NCBI GenBank assembly: GCA_010015655.1
Contig: ML976679.1
Coordinates: 722,346-786,345 of the forward strand
Length of the DNA: 64,000 nt
Direction of reading: 5' to 3'
From: Bimuria novae-zelandiae CBS 107.79
Taxonomy: Eukaryota > Ascomycota > Dothideomycetes > Pleosporales > Didymosphaeriaceae
Part shown: positions 9,968-21,164 of the stretch, piece by piece
Layout: each line of letters starts with the position of its first letter
How positions within the stretch are numbered: position 1 is the stretch's first letter
The notes under the pieces: model-generated
What the model was told of the DNA's origin: nothing
Databases searched by the model: none
Seen by the model: only the letters and a program-made list of their open reading frames with translations
Made by a program: the position numbers and the translations under genes

Positions 9968-11726
9968 CTAATTTGTACCTGGCCGTCTGGAGAAAGCATG
10001 GTTCGACGTGAGATGGTCGTCTAGGTCGAAAAGCCCGTCTGGTCGTCGGTTCTCTTGCCAGCACCTCCCTCTAAGGCTGTACCATAAATCTTTCAACGTG
10101 CTTTGATCGCACCCCAAGATGAAATCTTCCCTGCAGAAGCGATTGATTTGGATTCGACCCAGCATCTCGACAGCAGCTGGGCTGAGACACGTGTTCAGCT
10201 TCTCATAAAAGATTGTACGTCTTTTCCCGACGTATGTGGTGTCTGGGCCCGAAGAACCTGACCGCGGCCATTGATGCATATTTCAAAAATCTCCTTGGGT
10301 AAATCTTTGGGCCGAGCTAGCAGTATGTCGAATATGAGGAGGAAAGCCCGCCGTAATAGTAAAGGAATGTCGACTATACATTCAACGCCTGATCCAGCGC
10401 CGACTTTCCGGAAGCTGGCACGGCTTCCCTTAGGTACTGACCAGTCGAGCCAGAGAAGCGACCAGATGTTGATTTCAAGTTCCTCCAGAGGCGTTTCGGC
10501 ATCTGCGTCAAATTCGAGAACCAGATCATGACTTTGAGCATCTGTTTCTGAAGGGCCATCGTCTAGTTGAAATAATTCTAACCAGTCCTTCAGAGCTCCA
10601 AAGCCACCGAAACCTGTCTTTTTTTCGGTTGAACTGATCTTATAGGTAATTTTCGAGGCGAATACCGCGCTTTTAAAACGGAATCGCATCTCGCTCATAA
10701 GGCAGAACTTCAAATCGAGACCATAGGCTTCCCTCACGTTCAAGTCTGCCAAGATACCGTCCGGGGCAATGCAGCTCAGTTCGAATATTTTCCGAAGTGC
10801 TCGATCTGGAAGCACCTGGGCCTGGTCACTATTTTCCTCTTCCTTGAGCATTTCTCCATTACACTCTTCGTTCATACGATTGAAATGTTTCACTTTCTCT
10901 CCGGTGCTGCCATTACATAACACACCGAAGCGGAGTAAGTTGATTCGAAAATATCGGTACTCAACGAGAGGCGATTTGTAGACTACGAAAAGATATCCGT
11001 ATTCACAATTTGAGATGCAAAGTATCGATAAAGTATTCAAGATTCGGGAGAACCGGGCGTATCTGCGAAGCTGAAGTGCATCCTGGATCACAAGGTTTTT
11101 GAAAAGATTAGTGATCAAAGTGCCCTGACTCATGTTGCCAAACGAAAGTCCGTGTCGATACCAGTCGCCACTATGGAGATCCTCTGGTAGTGCTTCACCA
11201 ATGTTTTCGAAAATGAGCTCACAATCTTGATACTTGCGAGACCAGAACTTTTTGGCTAATGGTAAGAAGTTTAGCTCACGTGGACGACGTTCGAAATAAT
11301 GATCCGAACAAACCCGATTAGCATCAATAATGATTCGCTTGACCAGATCGAAGTTCGAGCCAATTTTCTCTATCCATCAGGTCGCCAGTACGATCTGGTT
11401 GTAATCATCGTCGTGGAGGTTTGGTCGGGTGAAAAGCCAGGTGTTGTCGCTATAAACGACCCTTATTGCTTCATGATAGATCTGAGGGCGGTCTGGAGGA
11501 ATGGTAGGGCCAGGTCCAGGTCATACTTGCAAGCTTTGAGCGACTCCCTCCACTCATATGCTCCAGGATTCTACCTCATTCTTACATCTTGAACTGTGTC
11601 ACAGATGTCGCAAATGAGAGCTATTGGCTGCTCACTTCTGAAGAGGGCCCTGTAGACACGATTCCGCATCTCAGGCGGCAGCGTCGTGAGTAAGGAAGGA
11701 GCACCCGGGTCTGCGGGACGAGACAT
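9968..11726 (-). pseudogene. 2EXR/F-box-like family paralog 2, broken
   Basis: Starts at ATG 11726 with LLTTLPPEMRNRVYRALF (2EXR block). In-frame TAG at 11571-11573, a 1-bp deletion near 11485-11495 just before the QIYHEA block, in-frame TGA at 11377-11379 where the sister gene has a sense codon, then a long open stretch 11133-10195. A further frameshift near 10197-10210 is needed to continue into a C-terminal tail (to 9968) that resembles paralog 1. All homologous segments are in order, so this was a ~575-residue protein. TAG is explained by CAG-to-TAG and TGA by CGA-to-TGA, i.e. C-to-T. No function can be assigned. Confidence 0.8.
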
Positions 11727-12737
11727 GACCTTGGGTATAATCAGAGGGCGGGTGACTGCTAGTTGCCCTGATATCGCTGATAGAAGCGTTCGGTCGCGGT
11801 CTGAAGACGTAGCTGCTAATGCGGGATAGGTGCGTCGGCGTATTTATGATAGTCCAGCCCTAATGAGCGGGTCAGCGGCCGCACGTGCAATACTCTTGAA
11901 CGCACCAGCGATCAGCGTTCTTGCCGTATTGTGGACAGCTGTTCAAGCAAAACTGCAAGTGGAGTGGGGTACCGAAGTGTAATGGTAATATGGCGGTGGA
12001 GGTGTCTTCTTTAGCAGCGCCGGCGCGAGTTACTGGCTGTAGTCGCGGGCCAAGCGTCGATAGAAGTCGACTGGCGAATCTAGAAGGCACCAGATAAAGT
12101 GCCTCCCGTTTGGAATGCACGGAGAAGGCTTGTGCGTGCAAGGTAGCGACTAACGGGATTCGTAGGTCGTGAAGAAAGGTAGCGGCCGAGCAGATGTGTC
12201 GCAGTCGAGGTGCAGAGGTTTATGAAGGGCAGCGGAAGGAGCGCGAGGGACTACGGGGTAGCTGAGAAAGTGGGGCGGGCTTGGGCGCGTCAGGTAGGAC
12301 GGGCTCGCCCGGGCGCGCCTTCCCCTTTCACGCACGGTTGCCAACTACTCATGTTATAGCCACTATTCCGTGCATACCTACAATTAAGGGATTGATATGG
12401 AGGCGTTGTCTGCCTTGTCCAGGTCATAATCATACAAGATTAACTATCCAACATTTCCGTAGTCCAACACATCAGCCCTCTTGGACAAGAACACCGCTCT
12501 AGGCTTCAAAACACGTGCCGTAAGGCAACTGTGTGTTAGTAATGATATAATTTAACAAGAAGTGAGTGTTAAGTTAATAAGGGAAGGAGTTAAGGGACAA
12601 AACGATAGTTTATGACGAAGATAGCAGCACAAAAGCTGTTAGACAAGAACAAGACACAAGTTCGATCTCTCACAAGCTCACAACCCTTTCCTCGTCCAGC
12701 CCCAGCCCCATTTCAACCAAAAACTATCCTCCACCCC
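11727..12737. other. intergenic between 2EXR paralogs 2 and 3
   Basis: GC-rich, with several short frames on both strands but no domain, splice structure or repeat that I can support. Confidence 0.4.
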
Positions 12738-14523
12738 TCATATCCCCTCCAAAAGCCGCCTTGAAGCATATGTCAAAGGATACCCCCGCTCTCTCACCAA
12801 CTCATCCATCCTCGCACACCAAGCCATCTCCCTCAGTGCCTCCTCATCAAAACACTGCGTCAGCAAAATACCCCAGTACTCCACCAAATCATATTTCCCC
12901 AAATCATACCACCTGGTGCAGCGCCAGGGACCGGAGTATTTCGTCGTCCATGTCGGAGGAGTCCGCCTCGAAGGATGCGTCGGCGTCGCCAGCGTTATTG
13001 GTGGTGCGGAACACAACGCGGCGCACGTCGCCGTGGGCGTTGAGATATATATCCGGCACGCGGTCGTGCTTGCGTTCAGAAGCGTGGAGGAGGACGTCGC
13101 TCAATAGGATGAACAGCTGTAGACGTAGAGTGCCCAGGGAGCGCCGAGGGAGCGCCGAGGCCGAGGAGTGTATCCGCACGATGAGGTAATTCTCGATGGG
13201 CGTGGTGGCGAGGAAGAAGTTGCGCATGTTGACAACGGAGAGAGTGAATGGGGCAACGTGCAAATCCATAGCGAACGCGTCCGAATGAAATTGATCCCTA
13301 ACACCGGCGCTACCGAAGAGGGGCGTGAAGGAGGAGAAGGTGGTGATGTCTCCGAGCGCTGCGAGGCTGGAGTGGAAGCCTGTTATGTCGTCTGCTGAGA
13401 GCTTGAGCGTGACCATGTTGGGCTGCCGGCGTAGGCGTTGGAGGATCATGTAGCGCGTGTGGCGACCGACGGCGCAGAGGGCGGTATTGAAGCCGTGGAC
13501 GGTCTAGCGGTCTAGATCGAAGATTATGCCGTCACTGGTGAGCGCGGCTTCGTAGAAGACGGAGTCGTAGTTCTTCTGCGGGAGGGCTAGGAGCGCGTGG
13601 CGTGGCGGAGGCTCGGGTACCATCGCAAATGTGAGACCGCCGTCCGACACGTTGTAGATGCGCAGATCTCCGTGATACTGGGGATTCTTCTTGTAGGCGA
13701 CGGTGCTACCACTGAGACCCACGAGGAACTGGTCTATTAAACGGGGGAATCGTCGATAGCGCTTGGGATTGAGGGCATCGTGCTTGCCGATTTGGTCGAA
13801 GATGGTGTTCAGCATCTTCGTTGCAGGGCTGCCGATGTTCCATCCATGTCGAGAAGCATTCTTCATGATGGTGAAAAATGTGTCTTCAAAAGTGATCTGT
13901 GGTGCATCCGACCCCTTCGCCCAGTTCAATCGGAGGAGTGGAAGTATGTCGAACGAGGGCTCCAGGCTGGTGTGGACGTCATACACATTGCTTCCATTCG
14001 GACATATCGCGCCAACGTCGATGATAATCTTCTTCAATAATGCGAATCGCGTGCCGATCGAGTTCAGCCATCTGGGTGCGTGGATAAACTGATTGTATTC
14101 CGGGTTCCACCGTGCAGTGTTGCCGATCACCCTCGAAAATTCGATTACGTTCTCGCCGTACAAAATTGAGGATGCCTCATGATATACCTGCCGACAGCTT
14201 TTCAAATGCCCCAATCCTTCTCCAATGCCATGATCAAACTTCTGAGGATGATGGTCGAAATCATTCCTCGGCTCATAAACAACTGGCGTGCCACGGACGG
14301 GACAGAATGAGACGTGATACTCGACGGCATCATGAAGCACAATTGTATCACGGCAGAAGAGCAACTTGTACACCTCATTCCTAATCTCCGCCGCAAAATC
14401 CAGAAACGACCTTGCTCCCACCTTCTCAGGCATACCAGATGTCGCCGGAGTATTTTGGAACCTGCCACGCGCGTTTGCCCTCTCACGATGTGCTCGAAGC
14501 ATATCCTCTGTGATGCGGTACAT
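12738..14523 (-). pseudogene. 2EXR/F-box-like family paralog 3, one nonsense codon
   Basis: Exons 14523-12910 and 12854-12738, with a 55-bp intron (donor GTATGA, branch gctgac, acceptor CAG), give a 577-codon frame. The only lesion is TAG at 13504-13506 (codon 340, context CGC-TAG-ACC, compatible with CAG-to-TAG). The N-terminal block FLDFAAEIRNEVYKLLF is the 2EXR/F-box-like signature, followed by a SCRQVYHEAS block and a long variable region. This best-preserved member defines the gene model used to read the other two. It is either recently inactivated, a sequencing or allele difference, or makes a 339-residue protein. Function unknown. Confidence 0.8.
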
Positions 14524-15502
14524 GCCGCACGCACGACATCCCGGCGTCGGTGGATACTCCGGCCGCGAGGAAATGGTGACGGGCTCGTAGTAGACGATTT
14601 TTTCGATGTTGACTGTGTGTGTGTTCGCGGGTGGTGTACCGGAGAAGCAGGCGATCGCCTACCTAAGGTATATACCTGGCACCGCCAGAGGGACTCTGGC
14701 ATAGTTGAAGGTGTGACTTACTATCTCGTTGATCGCTGCAGGTGGATAAGTGCCGTCGAAATATGTAGATGCCCGCAATCTCTTGAATGCGCGTTGTGGT
14801 GGTTACATAAGCACGGCAAACGGTCGCCGCGCCGCCTCAACCTCCCTCTCTAGATGGGTTGAATGACCATATATAAAAGTACCGGCTTAAGAACCCAGCT
14901 TCTCCGCCGGTGGTGCAACCGCTGAATAGCACACCACCTATAGATATATCTCTTCAAATTCTTCCCCGGAAGTCTTTTGACGGCTCTCGAAAGCGCGGAC
15001 AAGCGAAGAGGTCATGGTGTCGCATCACGTGCGGTGAAGTTCACCTGCACCTGCGCGCACCTACCTGTGCCAACGCGCAACACCTCACGCACGCATGCGG
15101 AACGCTTCTCCTTCTCTTGTTCGACTGTGCGAGAGGCTTCTAGTGCCTGCATGGGGTTCGAGAACGCAGCCTGTCCGGCCTCAACCTTCAGTAGGGTTGC
15201 TACTCGTCCGCTCCATCACGCACGTCGAACTTTGTCCCGTCTGTTGCTCGACTGTGTGCGAGGCTTCCAGTCTCTGCACATGAGCTTCGAAAAGCAGCCT
15301 GTACGACCTCAACCCGCAGCACAGTTAATACTCGTCCCACGCATCGCGCACCGCGCTACGTGAGCACGGTACGCCCAACCTCCAGCCTTCAAGAACATGC
15401 GCACGCACACCCAAACAAGCAAATTCCAAAAAATCTATTAACATCGCAGAGCTAGGGTATAAACCATCCTCCTACCACACGCACGCCCCCACGCGCAACC
15501 CC
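14524..15502. other. intergenic between paralog 3 and TRK
   Basis: Promoter side of paralog 3 and downstream side of the TRK gene. The only structure seen is the degenerate tandem duplication at 15085-15350. Confidence 0.4.
15085..15350 (+). repeat. degenerate ~130-bp tandem duplication
   Basis: The unit starting TCACGCACG at 15085 recurs at 15216. Shared landmarks in order are TTGYTCGACTGTG, GCGAGAGGCTTC/GCGAGGCTTC, TTCGARAACGCAGCCTGT-like, CCTCAAC and TACTCGTCC. The units are clearly diverged (many transitions). No coding role is evident. Confidence 0.65.
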
Positions 15503-17716
15503 TCAAACAACCCTCCCCCTCGAAATGGTCCTCTCCATCCTAATCTCCCCATCCTCCTCCTCTGCCACATCCACCCGCTCCCCCGGCAGCAACACCGCCT
15601 TATCAATCGCAACCGGCAGCCCCCTATGCCTCCCACGAATCATCACCGCACACAGCACCAACTTACTCAGCGTGCGCAAGCCGCCTGAGAAAGAGTACGC
15701 ATCGTTCGGCACACCGACCGAGATACCCACACACCCGTACGCGCTCACCGTTTCGAAGACGACGTTGAAGACACTGTACTGGACGGGGTCGGCTTTGAAT
15801 TTAGAGCCCTCGATGATCATGATGACGAAGACGGCAAGAACGACAGACCAGAGGTCGTGCGCGAGCTGGGCGCGGAGCTGTTGGCGGACGAAGTAAGATT
15901 TAGTGTGTTCGAAAGTTTCGCCCGTCATGGTGCGGCGGAGTTTACCGAACAGGCCGCGGGCGCTGGAGGACTGTGCGGCAGCGTAGCCGGGATCGTCGGC
16001 GTAGATACCCAGGCTGCGCTCTTCGTAGACGTTGCTGTTGCGCATGGTGATGACGACGGGGTACACGGAGATGTACATCATGACCACGTAGAGCACCTGG
16101 AGGGCGATGGGAAGCAGCGGGATGGTGACGACGTAGAAGCCGCCGCTGCGAACGGCGAGGGCCTGGAAGAGGCCGACGAGGACTTCGAAGCCGGTGGAGA
16201 GGGAGTCGGTGATGCCGGTGTTGCCGATGTTGAGGATCTCGAAGGCGGCCCAGTCGATGCCGTTGAGGCAGACGAGGCAAGAGAGGAGCCACCAGGTATG
16301 GCGGGAGGGGAACATGTTTGTATAGCAGCGGCGCGGATGGTCGAGTAAGAATTGAAGCGTTTCGCGGAAGACCTTGCAGCGCTCGTTCTTTGGTAGGAGT
16401 TTCAAGAGTGTCCAGACAATCAGGCGCAGGAAGATCGGGTACGCCGTGTTTCCGGCAAGAATAAGTAGGCCCATGGTAATCAGCATGTAAGCCGATGTTT
16501 GAAAAGCCACCATGTTTGCGTCGAGCAGGGACATGCCTGAGTTGTTGAAAGCGGACACTGCGTTGAAGGCGCCTACCCACCAAGGGTTCAGGCCGTTCTT
16601 CCAGGTGACTGACGCTTTGTTCATCGCCACGTATGCTCCGAGCCCGATGCATCCGAAGAGTTGGAAGAGAATGTAATAGGCAGGGACTAGCCACGACAGC
16701 AGCCGGACAGCCCGGTACTCGTATCCGCCGAGCTTTTCGCGCTCTTTTTCAGTGAGATGATGGAAGTGTGAGTTACGGGATAGGAAACCAGATGAAGTAA
16801 ACGGTAGATGAGCAGAAGAGGGTCTCGCAGCGTCTAGAGGGATGTCGGATGTGGTGTTAGACGCACTCGTTGGGCGGCGTTTGATGGTCACATGTGGATC
16901 TGCCCCTACGCCCATGAATCGATGATGATGGCGATGGTTCGTGGATGAGCCTTCTGCATAATGATATATACTGGGTCCGAAGGTGATGTGTGGCGGTGGT
17001 CCATTCTCAGGGCTCGAGCTTGTATCTATATGAGCATCGTTGCCAACCTTGTCTCGATAGGTGATGGTACTAGGCCGTCTGCCCTCTTGTTCAGATACAG
17101 CGATGACGTCCGTCACCGGTGAATTCCCATCTTTGTGAATATCAGGTTGCACGATTAGTTCAGAGGCTGTACTCCCGTGCGCAACACGATCCAAGGATGG
17201 GCCATCTATCGCCTCGCCACTGTCCAGAATGTCAGACTCGGCTTGGAGGTTCCTGGAGCGCGACCCGGATAAACTCCTTGATAAGGTACGTGCAAGTAAC
17301 CTCGGCCTTGCAAGATGGCGTGCTGCTCTCTGCCGGCGTTTTTCTGTGACATATTCAAACCGATGTTCAAAACTTCTCAGACGAACGTGAACCACAAAGC
17401 CCGAGACCAGGATTGCAGACCCAAGCAGTATGAGGAAGAAGAGCATGCACTGCTGGAAGGTGTTTAGAGTAGATAGGTTGACGGTGTTTAGGCCTGCCAA
17501 AGTCATAGCGCTCACGACTAAGAAAAGAGAATCCGTGTAGCTGACGCTCCTGGCTGGGGTAGAAGCTCCCCAGAAGATGACGCTGGCCAAGAGACAGGTG
17601 AATATGAAGTACATGTAGTGGAGGGTGATGAAGTTCAACGATGGAGCCCGGGCGCGCAGGGCGCGGGTGATGCGACGGAGGGGCCACAGGCCAGGCACTC
17701 GAGCGAGCGAGGGCAT
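15503..17716 (-). CDS. TRK1: TRK/TrkH-family potassium transporter
   Basis: A 737-residue single-exon plasma-membrane high-affinity K+ transporter. I chose ATG 17716 because it begins the conserved amphipathic N-terminus (SLNFITLHYMYF, first transmembrane helix at ~31-50); the frame continues 30 codons upstream without an ATG. The four TrkH pore loops are present with their filter glycines: TLAGLNTV (G75), FNNSGMSL (G394), AVRSGGF (G525/526) and GCVGISVG (G664). A ~200-residue hydrophilic, Ser/His-rich loop (~125-325) separates the first M-P-M unit from the others, as in fungal Trk1/Trk2. The C-terminal RGRHRGLP signature is at 694-701. All landmarks are intact; the gene is divergent from the senescence-domain gene. 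Whether it is TRK1 or TRK2 cannot be told. Confidence 0.95.
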   Translation of the reverse strand: MPSLARVPGLWPLRRITRALRARAPSLNFITLHYMYFIFTCLLASVIFWGASTPARSVSYTDSLFLVVSAMTLAGLNTVNLSTLNTFQQCMLFFLILLGSAILVSGFVVHVRLRSFEHRFEYVTEKRRQRAARHLARPRLLARTLSRSLSGSRSRNLQAESDILDSGEAIDGPSLDRVAHGSTASELIVQPDIHKDGNSPVTDVIAVSEQEGRRPSTITYRDKVGNDAHIDTSSSPENGPPPHITFGPSIYHYAEGSSTNHRHHHRFMGVGADPHVTIKRRPTSASNTTSDIPLDAARPSSAHLPFTSSGFLSRNSHFHHLTEKEREKLGGYEYRAVRLLSWLVPAYYILFQLFGCIGLGAYVAMNKASVTWKNGLNPWWVGAFNAVSAFNNSGMSLLDANMVAFQTSAYMLITMGLLILAGNTAYPIFLRLIVWTLLKLLPKNERCKVFRETLQFLLDHPRRCYTNMFPSRHTWWLLSCLVCLNGIDWAAFEILNIGNTGITDSLSTGFEVLVGLFQALAVRSGGFYVVTIPLLPIALQVLYVVMMYISVYPVVITMRNSNVYEERSLGIYADDPGYAAAQSSSARGLFGKLRRTMTGETFEHTKSYFVRQQLRAQLAHDLWSVVLAVFVIMIIEGSKFKADPVQYSVFNVVFETVSAYGCVGISVGVPNDAYSFSGGLRTLSKLVLCAVMIRGRHRGLPVAIDKAVLLPGERVDVAEEEDGEIRMERTISRGRVV

Positions 17717-18429
17717 GTTGGCGGTGAGGGATGTTGAGATGGATAAAAAGGCCAGAAAGCCAGAAAGCCAGCGTACAGGTCCTAGCGGCGCGGGCAGCTC
17801 ACCCAAGGTTCGCGACCCATGGTTTGCTGTTCGTCAGCCGTGGTGCCCTGGGAAGAAGAAGAATAGGTAGACAATTTCGGTGAGGGATATTTCACGGTGC
17901 ATGTGCATGCGCACGGCCGAAATTGGCCGCCATGGTCATTATCCGGTGTCGACGGCTGTCGTAAGATGGACTGAGATGGGAGACTCGAATGCGAGAGCAA
18001 AGTGGCCACTTCACGGATGGCATGCATTGACAAAGAGCACCACAAGTCCCATGGCCCTTCTACGATGGGAAGCCGCGACCCAGGAGTGGCGGTGCTGGAA
18101 ACTGTCGAATGAGCGCGAAGCCTGCGCCACACAGCTGTGGCGAAAGAAGAAGGGCTGATTGGTGTGTTGACGGACTGACGTAGGGATTGGAATTAAGCGC
18201 GCGACATGTCATGTTGCAAGTATGGGAGACATCACAGGTCAAAGGACACGCCCAGAAGACAGACACTGCCCCCTTCACCATTCTTCACACTTCACACCAG
18301 ACCTCCCAGACGAGCTATTAAAGTCGACTGCCCTGTTCACCTCTCCTGTTGCTTCTTCTGTGCCTTGCACCTGTGCCGCATTTGCGCACCCTCGTACCCC
18401 GCCAACAACAATTCCTATAAGACTCCACG
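17717..18429. promoter_or_regulatory. divergent promoter region, TRK / senescence-domain gene
   Basis: 713 bp between two divergent ATGs. A pyrimidine-rich tract with several CTTC/CCTC runs precedes the right-hand start (about 18280-18400), typical of fungal core promoters. No clear TATA or specific operator was recognised. Confidence 0.45.
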
Positions 18430-20024
18430 ATGAGCCACGGCGACCCGCGACTCCTCTACTCGATTGGGGGCATTCGGGCGTACCACCTGCAGCAGGGCGA
18501 AGAGCAGCCGCTTACGCCCTCGGGCGCCCAGACGCTGTCCCTGTTGATGGTGCCGACCAACTCGCCCTTTGCCGACCTCAGCAATGTGCACGGCCAGAAT
18601 GAAGCGCCAGAGGAAGACTTCTACCTGCATCTAAACCTCCCTCCCGAGCTCGACCTGCCCCTCCCAGCGACGACGCAGATTTACCACCAGCCGCCGCGCA
18701 GCTACCTCATCCCACGATGGGATCTCGGCCCCGACAGCGGCGCCTTCACGCGCATCGAATTCCCGCCGCTGGGCAACGGCCCCAACACGGTCACGCAGGA
18801 GGACATTGACACGTTCGAGACGATTCTTGCACAGTGCACCGCCTTTCTCGAGCGGGCACAGGCCCCGCAGTCCTCGTCCAACGGCCAGGCCAAGCCTTAC
18901 AACCCGCAAGACTTTGCGCCCGGCGAGGGATACGTGGGATCGGGGAAGCATGGTGAACTTGTGCTCGTCGACGAAGAGAACGGCAGCGTGGTGGGCGAGC
19001 TGGCCGAGGGTGCCCAGATCATCGAGGACCCGAAGCTCAAGCAAGGATCGAAGAGTGAGACCAACAATGCACAACTGACGTCCTTCTACTGACACGGGTA
19101 GCAGATCCAGTCGAGATTGTCATCTCGCCAGATGGCAAGAGAATCAAGGTCCAGCCAGTGTCCGAAGACTATCTGGGCATGGCTCGTCTGCCGGCCTACA
19201 AGAACTCCTCCCTCGTGCAGAACTCGGCCGCCGCGTCGCGCCTCATCGTCACAGGCTCAACCTACATCAGCAATGCCCTGATTTCGGGAGCCGAGACCTT
19301 CATGAACAAGACGAAGCCCAACGAGAAGCCCATGGTCTTCAAGAGCACCACACACGACCGCGTACGCAAGATTAATACCCTCACCACCAGCGTCGCAGGA
19401 ATTTCCTCCAAGACGGTTGGATCCATTTCCAAGCACGCGCAAAACTTTACGGCTGGGGCCATCGGCAAGGGCCCGAGATCTTCGAAGGCTGTGCTGCCAG
19501 ACGGCACGCCAAACCCCGACTACAAGCCGGGTCTGCTCAACAAGTCGATGATAGCCTTCTCGACAGTCGCAGACGGCATTGCACATGGCGGTAAGACCCT
19601 CCTGACGCACAGCGGTGCGGCGGCGAGTGCAGCCATCGGACACAAGTACGGCGCCGAGGCGGGAGGCATTGCCGGCGACCTGGCTGGTGGAGTCAAGAAC
19701 GTCGGTCTTGTCTACATCGACGTGACCGGCGTCTCCCGCAAAGCCATCATCACGTCCGTCGCCAAGGGCATGGTCGTGGGCAAAGTGCGCGACAAGAAGG
19801 GCGTCGAGCAGACGGTGCTGGTTGGCGGCGGCGACGGAGGCGTCATTAACCCTGCCGATTTCCAACAGGGTGTAAGCAATACTGGCATTCCTCCGGGCCA
19901 GAGCAGCGCGGGACCTGCTTCCGTTGTCGGGTATGGGAACGCGGCTCCACCAAGTTACAACGCAACAGGCGTGGGAGAGTCGCTGGAAGGACAGCCCGCT
20001 TACTACCCTCGTGAGAAACGATGA
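18430..20024 (+). CDS. senescence/spartin-domain protein
   Basis: Exons 18430-19054 and 19105-20024 (50-bp intron, donor GTGAGA, branch tactgac, acceptor CAG; phase kept) encode 514 residues. The N-terminal half has a lipid/plant-senescence-associated layout (short beta-rich region, Pro-rich linker). The C-terminal half holds the Senescence domain (~225-420), rich in small residues: a SRLIVTGSTYISNALISGAE amphipathic segment, IAHGGKTLLTHSGAAASAAI and a GDLAGGVKNVGLVYIDVTGV segment that in spartin-type proteins binds lipid droplets or membranes. The tail is low-complexity (Gly/Pro/Ser). The gene is healthy and not RIP-mutated; role in membrane or lipid-droplet homeostasis is inferred from family only. 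Confidence 0.88.
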
Positions 20025-20608
20025 TCTGACCTGGTAGCGATGAGTTACGACTGTTACGAGACGATTTTGGTGAATGGCAGCGTGGGCTAATAATGGCATT
20101 ATATAGTCCTCTGCACAGGCTTGCTTTAACTATAGCACAGATATCCCTTTGGTAGTCAACATATTAGGACAGCATTTAATCTGATTGCACCTTCCGCACC
20201 CCTCTCTTCTAGTCCTCAACGTCGTTGGAGTATTACGAAGTGCTGGGATACGTAGGCCACAGTCAGAGTGGTCTATAGTCAACCTGAGCTCACCACAATC
20301 CTTGAACAAACCGTATGTATGGAAGCGCAACGTCCAGTATCTTCACGCGAGCACATTACCACAATTCATCCTCTCATCCACCGTATACGTCATTCCTAGT
20401 AAGACTGCGGACGACAGCTGCGCACAGTCCATTCTCCACCCCGCGTGCACAGGTGTATTCCTCGCATTGTTAACATCTCCCGTACACGGACTATCTAATG
20501 TTAATTAACTAGACTATATCTTTAATTTTAGTAGAGAACTAACTTTAATATTAAATTATATCGCTAAAGGTCTTAAATTTAAATTTACTATATATTTAAG
20601 CTAGCCTT
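20025..20608. other. 3' flank and left boundary of the RIP island
   Basis: Up to ~20500 the composition is normal. From ~20505 it switches sharply to TpA-rich sequence (TTAATTAACTAGACTATATC and onward). 20604-20608 is GCCTT, the target-site duplication of the LTR element that follows. Confidence 0.7.
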
Positions 20609-20781
20609 TGTAAAAAGCGCCCTGACTACGGGCGACTCAGTCTATCCACAGTACTAAGGCGATCCCTTAGAGAGGGAAGAGAAGGGCTGCGGCGAGGGAA
20701 GTAGATAGGCGGAAGGCCCGGACAGCGCTGGTCTAGAGCGGACTAGGGCCGTCGAGGGCCCTCGACCTACGACTCGTGACA
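20609..20781 (-). repeat. 3' LTR of G1 (173 bp)
   Basis: Begins TG and ends CA. Differs from 27620-27792 by two transitions only (CCCTG/CCTTG and GGACAG/GGATAG), and retains many CpA/TpG dinucleotides, unlike the element interior. Confidence 0.95.
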
Positions 20782-21164
20782 AAGGCTCTTTTCTTTAAGG
20801 GTCTCGACCGCGAGAATAAGCACGTGATAACTAGCCTAATTAGGCCTTACGTATTACGTAAGCTAATAACGTAAGCTAAATCTTAGGCTTATACTAAGGC
20901 CTAAAACCCTTATTTTTACTCTCTACTCGGCGGCTTACCTCATCCTAGAGGCTCCCTAACCCGTAAGTACGACCTGGCGAATCTATGGCAGTCTAGGGTG
21001 CCTGACCTAGATGCCCCCCATTTCGGTACCTAGCCGCTCTAAATTTGGGGGTTGTGAAGGTAGACTAACCTAGTGCAGGCCTGCTAAGTCGTCCCCGTAC
21101 TTGTTACTTCTCCACCGCCCTCTTTAGCAACCTTTAGACTTTATCTAGACATACCTACGCTATT

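Noticed and set aside
15857..16694. Long frames overlapping TRK in other frames (both strands)
   Set aside because: Shadow frames of the GC-rich TRK coding sequence; the TrkH motifs lie in the 15503-17716 frame.
17717..17806. 30-codon N-terminal extension of TRK
   Set aside because: No ATG in it; it begins at a TTG. ATG 17716 has a good context and starts the conserved N-terminus.
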